Below, in pieces: positions 38,300 through 43,389 of a stretch of DNA of 43,389 nt. Under the pieces are notes generated by a model. The model searched no databases. It was not told where the DNA came from and saw nothing but the letters and a program-made list of their open reading frames with translations. The stretch comes from Terriglobia bacterium. Lineage in GTDB: Bacteria > Acidobacteriota > Vicinamibacteria > Vicinamibacterales > CAVVIG01. A program made the translations under genes and the position numbers. Positions within the stretch are counted from its first letter, which is position 1. Each line of letters opens with the position of its first letter. The stretch spans positions 1-43,389 of the forward strand of contig JAIQFX010000041.1 in assembly GCA_020073005.1 (NCBI GenBank), in the 5' to 3' direction.

Positions 38300-39595
38300 C
38301 TACATCTCGAACCGCAGCGCCTCGACCGGCGGGAGCTCCGCCGCGCGGCGCGCGGGATACGTGGAGGTGGCGACTCCAATCAGAATCAACGTTGCAAGCG
38401 ACAGCAGGCCGGCCTGCCACGACAGAATCATTCCGGAGAACCGCTCCGGCATCGGCGCGAGATTCACGAGCCGGCACAGACCCAGCGCGAGCAGCATGCC
38501 GGTGCCGCCGCTGAGAATCGTCAGGAAGAAACCCTCGAGAAAGAACTGCCGTTGAATCGTCGCGGTCGTCGCCCCGAGCGCCTTGCGCACGCCGATCTCG
38601 CGCGTCCGCTCCTTGACGGCGACCAGCATGATGTTCATCACGCCGATGCCGCCGAGCGCGAGCGTGACGATGCCGACGATCGTGAAGAACTGCTTCATGT
38701 GATCGATCATGCGGCCGAACATCAGCGTCTCGAGCGACGTGTCCCACATCGCGATCGCCTGCTTGTCCGCGGGATCGAACTGATGGCGCGCGGCCAGGAT
38801 GCCGCGGACGTGCTGTTCGAGCGGCCAGTCGACGTCCTCGATGCGGCCTGTCCGCTCGTCGAGCGCGCGCGGCAGATCGTCCACGACGAATGGTTTCGGC
38901 GACACGATGATGTCGGACAGGGTGCCGTCCGGCGCGCCGAGGCGCGGCATGTCGCGGCTCATCGCCGCGAACGGCACGAAGATCTTGTTGTTGTCCGGTC
39001 CGCTGTAGTTGCTGTCCTGATTCTTCTTCCGGATCTTCCCAATCACCACGTACGGCGTGCCATTCAGCGTGATCGTCTCGTTCAGGATGTTGCGCTTGCC
39101 GAAAAGCTGCTCGGCCATGTCGAAGCCGACAATCGCGACGCGCGCGACCTGTTCTTCATCGGGCCAGGCGAAGTTGCGCCCGTACTCGAGTTCGATCGTG
39201 CGGATGTCCTGATATTGCGGCTCGACGCCGCTCACGCGCGCCGTCGCGGCGTTGTAGGCGCTCTTCACCTTCACGGCGCCGCGCTCGAGCTCCGGGCTGA
39301 CGACGGCGATCATCGACGACTCGCTCGCGAGCGCGCGCGCATCGTCGAGCGTCAGGAAGATCTGACGGCCGGCCCGCTCGCCGCCGGCCTGCATGCTGGT
39401 CCGGCCGCCCCAGACGATGCCGATGTTCTTGCCGAGCTCGCGCAGCACCTTGTCGTTGCCCTGGCGGAAACCTTCGCCGGTCGCGGACAGCACGACGACC
39501 GAGATCATTCCCCAGAGGATGCCGAACATCGTCAGGAAACTGCGCAGTTTGTTCGCACGCAGGTTCTGCAGGGATTGTGTGATGGCTTCGCGCAT
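38300..39595 (-). CDS. MacB-like ABC permease, first of a paralogous pair
   Basis: 431 residues, a MacB-PCD plus FtsX module without an ATPase. SFLTMFGILWGMISVVVLSA is the first helix; the periplasmic domain begins VWGGRTSMQAGGERAGRQIF, close to its downstream paralogue. The C-terminal helices carry LGGIGVMNIMLVAVKERTRE and GVRKALGATTATIQ, and it ends PVEALRFEM. In MacB these domains use a mechanotransmission cycle to push substrates out through MacA and an outer-membrane channel. It follows the MacA gene by 31 nt. An ATPase must be encoded elsewhere. Confidence 0.92.
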   Translation of the reverse strand: MREAITQSLQNLRANKLRSFLTMFGILWGMISVVVLSATGEGFRQGNDKVLRELGKNIGIVWGGRTSMQAGGERAGRQIFLTLDDARALASESSMIAVVSPELERGAVKVKSAYNAATARVSGVEPQYQDIRTIELEYGRNFAWPDEEQVARVAIVGFDMAEQLFGKRNILNETITLNGTPYVVIGKIRKKNQDSNYSGPDNNKIFVPFAAMSRDMPRLGAPDGTLSDIIVSPKPFVVDDLPRALDERTGRIEDVDWPLEQHVRGILAARHQFDPADKQAIAMWDTSLETLMFGRMIDHMKQFFTIVGIVTLALGGIGVMNIMLVAVKERTREIGVRKALGATTATIQRQFFLEGFFLTILSGGTGMLLALGLCRLVNLAPMPERFSGMILSWQAGLLSLATLILIGVATSTYPARRAAELPPVEALRFEM

Positions 39596-39607
39596 GAGAA
39601 GGCTGTC

Positions 39608-39632
39608 AGCTGACGGCTATCAGCCGTCAGCT
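39608..39632. terminator. Hairpin AGCTGACGGCT-ATC-AGCCGTCAGCT
   Basis: A perfect 11-bp stem with a 3-nt loop. It contains the MacA stop codon (39627-39629) and lies before the first permease gene. It may attenuate the permeases relative to MacA, or be another dispersed repeat. Confidence 0.5.
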
Positions 39633-40835
39633 CGGGAGAATGACCTTGTCGCCCTGCTTGAGGCCTTCGAGGATCTGCATCTTCGTGCCGTTGCCGACGC
39701 CGATCTTCACCGGCACTTTCTTGCGCCCGTTCTTCGCGCCCGCCGCGACGATTTCGACGAACGCGTTCTTCTGCGCGTCGTAGGTGATCGCCGCTTCCGG
39801 CACGATGAGCGAATCAGGATGCTCTTCGAGCACGATCTCGGCGTTCGCGGTCATGTTGGCCTTGAGCGCCTTGCCCGGATTGTCGATCGACACGCGCACT
39901 TCGAAGTTCGTGACGTTGTCCTTCTCGACGCCCATCGGCGAAATCTGCGTGACGCGCCCGTCGAACGTCTTGTCCTTGAACGTTTCGACGCGGATGCGCG
40001 CGGACTGACCGAGACGTACGTGGCCGATATCCGCCTCGTCGACCTTGCCGCGCACGAAGACCTCATCGATGTCGCCGATCGTCATCACGAGCGTCGCGTT
40101 GGCGCCCAGGTTGAGAATGGACGACACCGCGCTGCCGATCTCGACGTCGCGCGAGAGCACGATCCCGCGAATCGGCGCGCGAATCGTCGCGTTTGCCAGG
40201 TCCTCCGCCGCGCGATCGGCCGCGGCCTTCGCCTGCGCCACCTGCGCCCGCGCTTCCGTCACCTTGGCTTCGCTGATCGCGAGCTGCGACTGGGCCGCGT
40301 GCTTCCGGTTCGCGGCCATCTCCATCGCGCCGTGCGCGTCGTCCAGCGCTGATTGCGCGATCAGGTTCTGCGCGAAGAGCGACGTCGCGCGCTCGTACGC
40401 GCGGCGCGCGAACTCGGCGTCCGGTCCTTCGGCCTCGACCACATTCTTCTTCAGCTGCGCCTGCGCCCCTTCGAGGGCCGCGCGCGCCGCGAGCAGGTTG
40501 GCTTCGGCGCCGCGCAGCGTCGCGGCGAGCAGCTCCTTGTCCAGCTCGACCAGCACGTCGCCCTCGCGCACCGCGCGATCGACGTCGACGTTGAGGACCT
40601 TGATAATCCCGTTCGCCTTCGATTTGATTTCGACTTTCGTGATCGGCTCGACCTTGCCCGTCGCGACGACCGACTTCACCATCGTCCCGCGCTCGACCGT
40701 CGCCAGCCTCGAGGCATCGACGTTCGCCGACGCCCCCTTGAGCGTGGCGAGGCCCGCCGCGCCGACGGCGATGGCCAAACCGATGGTGGCAGAGATGTAA
40801 AGCCGCTTGCGTGACTTCCGGACTCCTGAGCTCAT
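39627..40835 (-). CDS. MacA/HlyD-type periplasmic adaptor protein
   Basis: 402 residues. A membrane anchor (LYISATIGLAIAVGAAGLAT, about 12-31) leads to a lipoyl/barrel-sandwich half (VKSVVATGKVEPITKVEI, DVLVELDKELL), a long alpha-hairpin (about 105-215, with Ala/Gln/Glu-rich coiled coil), the second lipoyl half (ATIRAPIRGIVLSRDVEIGS) and beta-barrel and membrane-proximal domains (GQSARIRVETFKDKTFDGRV; LIVPEAAITYD). It should join the permeases downstream to an outer-membrane channel not present here. The ATG at 40835 gives an N-terminus with a basic cytoplasmic SRKRL stretch. It diverges from the FHA gene. Confidence 0.93.
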   Translation of the reverse strand: MSSGVRKSRKRLYISATIGLAIAVGAAGLATLKGASANVDASRLATVERGTMVKSVVATGKVEPITKVEIKSKANGIIKVLNVDVDRAVREGDVLVELDKELLAATLRGAEANLLAARAALEGAQAQLKKNVVEAEGPDAEFARRAYERATSLFAQNLIAQSALDDAHGAMEMAANRKHAAQSQLAISEAKVTEARAQVAQAKAAADRAAEDLANATIRAPIRGIVLSRDVEIGSAVSSILNLGANATLVMTIGDIDEVFVRGKVDEADIGHVRLGQSARIRVETFKDKTFDGRVTQISPMGVEKDNVTNFEVRVSIDNPGKALKANMTANAEIVLEEHPDSLIVPEAAITYDAQKNAFVEIVAAGAKNGRKKVPVKIGVGNGTKMQILEGLKQGDKVILPS

Positions 40836-40912
40836 GTGAACGTGTGACGAGATCGTGACAAGCGAAGTTTCAGATTTCCGGCCGCAAAACGCAGGGAAAC
40901 GGCCCCAGAGGT

Positions 40913-40918
40913 TAAGAT
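40913..40918 (+). promoter_or_regulatory. Putative -10 hexamer TAAGAT upstream of the FHA gene
   Basis: TAAGAT ends 8 nt before ATG 40927, with no Shine-Dalgarno between. AGAGG lies 16 nt upstream, too far to serve. Confidence 0.35.
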
Positions 40919-40926
40919 CACCGGCT

Positions 40927-41241
40927 ATGTGGATCCTGCAGAGCGCCGCGCTCGAAGCGGACGCCGAGGGCGCGGTTCCCGCGCTGACGTTCCGCCTGCG
41001 GCCCGGCGCGATCAAGACGATCGGCCGCGCCCCGGGCGCCGAGTTCATCGTGGACGCCGCGCTGGTGTCGCGCGTGCACTGCCGGCTGACCGCGGCCGAC
41101 GACAGCGTCGAAGTCGTCGACCTCTCGAGCACCAACGGGACGTACGTCAACGACCGGCGCGTCGAGCGCGCGCAGTTGAAGCACGGCGATCGGCTGAAAG
41201 TGGGACGCGTGGAGCTGAAGCTCGAGAGACTGACGAACTAG
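40927..41241 (+). CDS. FHA-domain protein
   Basis: 104 residues, nearly all one forkhead-associated domain. The phospho-threonine-binding residues are present: the Gly-Arg of TIGRAPGAEF, S-R-x-H in ALVSRVHCRL, and S-T-N-G-T-Y-V-N in DLSSTNGTYVN. Such domains read phosphothreonine, commonly on targets of Ser/Thr kinases like the one at 1530-4379, though no direct link is shown. It is a stand-alone reader with no output domain. It ends in a palindrome shared with the convergent MBL gene. Confidence 0.92.
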   Translation: MWILQSAALEADAEGAVPALTFRLRPGAIKTIGRAPGAEFIVDAALVSRVHCRLTAADDSVEVVDLSSTNGTYVNDRRVERAQLKHGDRLKVGRVELKLERLTN

Positions 41242-41260
41242 GGCGGAGCAAGCTCCGCCC
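41241..41260. terminator. Palindrome GGGCGGAGC-AA-GCTCCGCCC between convergent genes
   Basis: A perfect 9-bp stem with a 2-nt gap. The FHA stop TAG overlaps its first base and the MBL stop (CTA) begins at the next base, 41261. It is a likely bidirectional terminator and resembles a dispersed repeat type. Confidence 0.6.
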
Positions 41261-41902
41261 CTACGCATTCAGAAATGGATTCGTGCGGCGCTCGCGGCCG
41301 ATCGTCGTGTCCGGCCCGTGACCCGGATGCACGATCGCCTCGTCGCCGAACGCAAAGAGCACGTTTGTGATCGACGCGATCAGCGTCGCGTAATCCCCGC
41401 CAGGAAGATCGGTCCGGCCGATGCCGCCGGCGAACAGCGTATCGCCCACGAACAGCTCGCGGCCGGCATCGCCGTGCCTGCCGATTTGCAGGCACACGCC
41501 GCCCGGACAATGCCCCGGCGTGTGATGCGGGCGCGCCTCGTAGTCGCCGAACGCGATGACCTGTCCCGGCGTGTAGTACACGTCGATCGGCGGCTGCGGT
41601 TCGACTTTCAAGCCGAACATCGCGCCAGACTCCACCGCTCGCTCGTACCAGAACTGATCGTCGCGATGCAGATACACCGGCACACCGAGCGCGCGCTTCG
41701 CCGCGGCCACGCCCGTCACGTGATCGACGTGCGCGTGCGTGAGCAGGATGTGGCGGATCGTGAGTTTCTCCCGCTCCGCGAACGCCAGGAGGCTCGCGAC
41801 CTCGTCGCCGGGATCGATGAGCACCGCGTCGCGCGTCCGCTCGCATCCGACGACGAACCCGTTCTTGAAGAAGGGGCCGACGGCCTGACTCTCAACTATC
41901 AT
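41261..41902 (-). CDS. MBL-fold hydrolase (glyoxalase II-like)
   Basis: 213 residues. LLTHAHVDHVTG (HxHxDH), HHTPGHCPGGVC, LFVGDTLFAGGIGRTDLPGG and a late HPGHGPDTT give all metal ligands. The VGDTLF-x-x-x-x-GR-x-D pattern and length match the glyoxalase II/YcbL-type subgroup, which hydrolyses thioesters such as S-lactoylglutathione; without the C-terminal substrate domain of true GloB the natural substrate is uncertain. ATG 41902 lies 8 nt from the divergent receiver gene. Confidence 0.9.
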   Translation of the reverse strand: MIVESQAVGPFFKNGFVVGCERTRDAVLIDPGDEVASLLAFAEREKLTIRHILLTHAHVDHVTGVAAAKRALGVPVYLHRDDQFWYERAVESGAMFGLKVEPQPPIDVYYTPGQVIAFGDYEARPHHTPGHCPGGVCLQIGRHGDAGRELFVGDTLFAGGIGRTDLPGGDYATLIASITNVLFAFGDEAIVHPGHGPDTTIGRERRTNPFLNA

Positions 41903-41910
41903 GGGGTCCC

Positions 41911-42270
41911 ATGATCCTAGCAGTCCTTGACGACCTGATGTTCACGTCCAAGATCAAAACCGCCGCGAACCAGCTCGGCGTGACCGTGACGTTCGCGCGG
42001 TCGGCCGACGCCGCGCTCGGCGAGATGCGAAAGGCCGCGCCCGCGCTGGTGATTCTCGACCTGAACAACGCGCGCACCGCTCCGCTCGAGATCGTATCGA
42101 CGATGAAACAGGATCCCGCGCTCGCGTCCATTCCGACAATCGGGTACGCGTCGCACGTGCAGACGGACGTGATCGCCGCCGCGCGCCACGCGGGCGTGGG
42201 CGAAGTGCTCCCGCGCTCGGCGTTCACGATGCAGCTGGGAGAGATCCTGAAACGGGACACGCTCGCCTGA
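41911..42270 (+). CDS. Atypical response-regulator receiver-like protein
   Basis: 119 residues with a receiver-like beta/alpha pattern. The acidic pair is D7-D8 (AVLDDLM), the phospho-acceptor would be D50 (LVILDLNN) and the Thr/Ser position is in IGYASH. The conserved Lys of K-P-F is replaced: VLPRSAF has Arg. There is no output domain. It may be phosphorylated poorly or not at all and act as a protein-interaction module. The stop lies in the CGCTCGCCTGAAAGG repeat. It diverges from the MBL gene. Confidence 0.7.
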   Translation: MILAVLDDLMFTSKIKTAANQLGVTVTFARSADAALGEMRKAAPALVILDLNNARTAPLEIVSTMKQDPALASIPTIGYASHVQTDVIAAARHAGVGEVLPRSAFTMQLGEILKRDTLA

Positions 42271-42312
42271 AAGGCTCGCGCTACAACCGAGGAGAGGCTC
42301 GCGCAACGAATC
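42258..42312. repeat. CGCTCGCCTGAAAGGCTCGCGCTACAA repeat, copy 4
   Basis: CACGCTCGCCTGAAAGGCTC then GCGCTACAA, followed by a second, shorter GAGGAGAGGCTCGCGCAACG. It supplies the TGA of the receiver gene and, with GAGGAGAGG 13 or more nt upstream, leads to the dehydratase ATG. Confidence 0.88.
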
Positions 42313-43275
42313 ATGCAACTGATCGACGTGTTTCGCGCGCGGAAGCGCATCGCGCCGTACGTGCGGCGCACGCCGCTCGTTCAGTCTTCCTGGCTGTCGG
42401 CCCTCGCCGGCGGGCGCGTGTCGCTGAAGCTGGAATCGCTCCAGCGCTCGAGCTCGTTCAAGGTGCGCGGCGCATTCAACGCCGTCATCGCGCGGCTCGA
42501 GCGTCCGGGGCGTGCGCCGGTCCAACTGGTGACGGCCTCGGCCGGCAATCATGGACGCGCGCTGGCCGCCGCCGCCGAGACGTTCCATCTGCCGCTCATC
42601 GTCTACACGCCGATCGACGCACCGCAGACCAAGCTGGCCGCGATCCGCGCGCACGGCGCGGAACTGCGCGCGGTCGGGCGCGATTACGACGACGCGGAGC
42701 GGATCGCCAAGACGTTCGCAGCGGAGAGCGGGGCTGAATTCATCTCACCGTACAACGACGCCGACGTCATCGCCGGCGCGGCGACCGTCGGTCTCGAGAT
42801 CGTCGAGGAAGCCGCCGACACGGACATGCTGATCGTCCCGGTCGGTGGCGGCGGGTTGATCAGCGGCGTCGCCACGGCGGCCACATCGATCGAGCCGCGC
42901 TGCGAGATTGTCGGTGTTGAAGTGGAAGCGTCGTGCGCGTTTCAGACCAGCCTGCGTGCCGGACGACTCGTCGAGATCGTGCCAGGCGCGACGCTCGCGG
43001 ACGGACTCGGCGGCAATCCGGATCCCGAGACGATCACGTGGCCGATGATCCAACGCCTCGTCGATCGCATCGTCACCGTGAGCGAACCGGATCTGGCGGC
43101 GGCCATCGTCGGACTGATCGATGCCGAGCACGTCATCACCGAAGCGTCGGGCGCGGCGGGCGTGGCGGCAGCGATGGCGAAGCGCGTGGACGTCGCGGGC
43201 CGGAACGCGGCAATCGTGGTCACCGGCGCGAACATCGATCGCGCGAGGCTGGCCGCGTTGTTGTCAGCGAAGTAG
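42313..43275 (+). CDS. Threonine/serine dehydratase-like PLP enzyme
   Basis: 320 residues of the fold-type II PLP family. The Schiff-base Lys is in SSSFKVRGAF, the phosphate-binding SAGNHGRALA and the later VPVGGGGLISG loop are intact, and the C-terminal ITEASGAAGVAA and IVVTGANID match. Length and lack of an ACT domain fit catabolic threonine dehydratase or serine racemase/dehydratase, making 2-oxobutyrate or pyruvate plus ammonia. I give no symbol as TdcB, serine racemase and hydroxyaspartate dehydratase cannot be told apart here. Its last 12 nt overlap the end of a convergent gene. Confidence 0.9.
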   Translation: MQLIDVFRARKRIAPYVRRTPLVQSSWLSALAGGRVSLKLESLQRSSSFKVRGAFNAVIARLERPGRAPVQLVTASAGNHGRALAAAAETFHLPLIVYTPIDAPQTKLAAIRAHGAELRAVGRDYDDAERIAKTFAAESGAEFISPYNDADVIAGAATVGLEIVEEAADTDMLIVPVGGGGLISGVATAATSIEPRCEIVGVEVEASCAFQTSLRAGRLVEIVPGATLADGLGGNPDPETITWPMIQRLVDRIVTVSEPDLAAAIVGLIDAEHVITEASGAAGVAAAMAKRVDVAGRNAAIVVTGANIDRARLAALLSAK

Positions 43276-43389
43276 GCGCAGGATCATCTCGCGCTCGAAC
43301 CACGCGGCGGCCGCGAGCCCCGCCAGCGCCAGCAGCAGCACCAGTATCCAGCTCTTCGACGCGCGCCGCGGCGGACCGGGCGCGACCAC
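43264..43389 (-). CDS. C-terminal end of a membrane protein gene, 5' part outside window
   Basis: The minus-strand frame is open from the window edge to TGA at 43266-43264, 41 residues. It reads Pro/Arg-rich, then a membrane helix SWILVLLLALAGLAAAAWF, then EREMILRLLR. This looks like a C-terminal tail-anchor or last helix, with the basic end as expected on the cytoplasmic side. The family cannot be identified from this piece. It overlaps the dehydratase gene tail-to-tail. Confidence 0.5.
   Translation of the reverse strand: MVAPGPPRRASKSWILVLLLALAGLAAAAWFEREMILRLLR

Overview
The window is GC-rich bacterial chromosome, read here as Acidobacteriota, probably a Vicinamibacteria-type lineage. 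That placement is an inference from three things: a duplicated orphan permease of the ADOP type, a Ser/Thr kinase fused to a PD40/TolB-like propeller, and the dense scatter of short palindromic repeats that I associate with these genomes. Genes are tightly packed, with many 1-14 nt overlaps, and no rRNA, tRNA or CRISPR was seen.

Layout. 1-749 is the N-terminal part of a secreted BNR/Asp-box propeller (minus strand). 819-4379 (plus) holds a DUF5674 protein, an overlapping small conserved protein and the kinase-propeller. 4408-8647 (minus) holds an NHL-repeat secreted protein, an M20 dipeptidase, a degenerate histidine kinase and an MBL hydrolase. 8677-14460 (minus) is an envelope cluster: outer-membrane barrel, LolA-like sorting protein, FtsX-type permease, ABC ATPase and, at its head, a 69-residue glutaredoxin-like protein whose reading frame needs UGA to be read as selenocysteine. 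14475-15332 is a REP-associated tyrosine transposase between two REP palindromes. 15324-21928 is housekeeping: thioesterase, a double-domain ThyX, a fresh IS481 insertion, peptide deformylase, Nudix hydrolase, class I FBP aldolase and ThiI. 21969-25107 is hpnE-hpnD-hpnC for squalene. 25217-32534 holds a membrane protein, a corrinoid adenosyltransferase, MutY and MutT, YgfZ, an alpha/beta hydrolase, a PLP decarboxylase, a zinc-ribbon fragment, a Mug glycosylase and a DUF1330 remnant. 32559-34434 holds an MFS transporter and a small secreted protein. 34468-40835 (minus) is MacA plus two MacB-like permeases and the ADOP permease, with no ATPase. 40927-43389 holds an FHA protein, an MBL hydrolase, a receiver-like protein, a threonine dehydratase and the end of a membrane-protein gene.

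The most striking theme is how repeats have become part of genes. A palindrome is translated inside the kinase activation segment. CACGAAG/CTTCGTG inverted repeats encode what look like the signal peptides of two adjacent envelope proteins. GTCCGGCT-AAGCCGGAC repeats encode the HpnE N-terminus. The MutY tail and the stop codons of several genes lie inside other repeats. The clearest single gene discovery is the UGA-containing selenoprotein, which a standard ORF call breaks at codon 10. Several first genes of transcription units have a -10-like hexamer 5-13 nt before the start and no Shine-Dalgarno, suggesting leaderless mRNAs.
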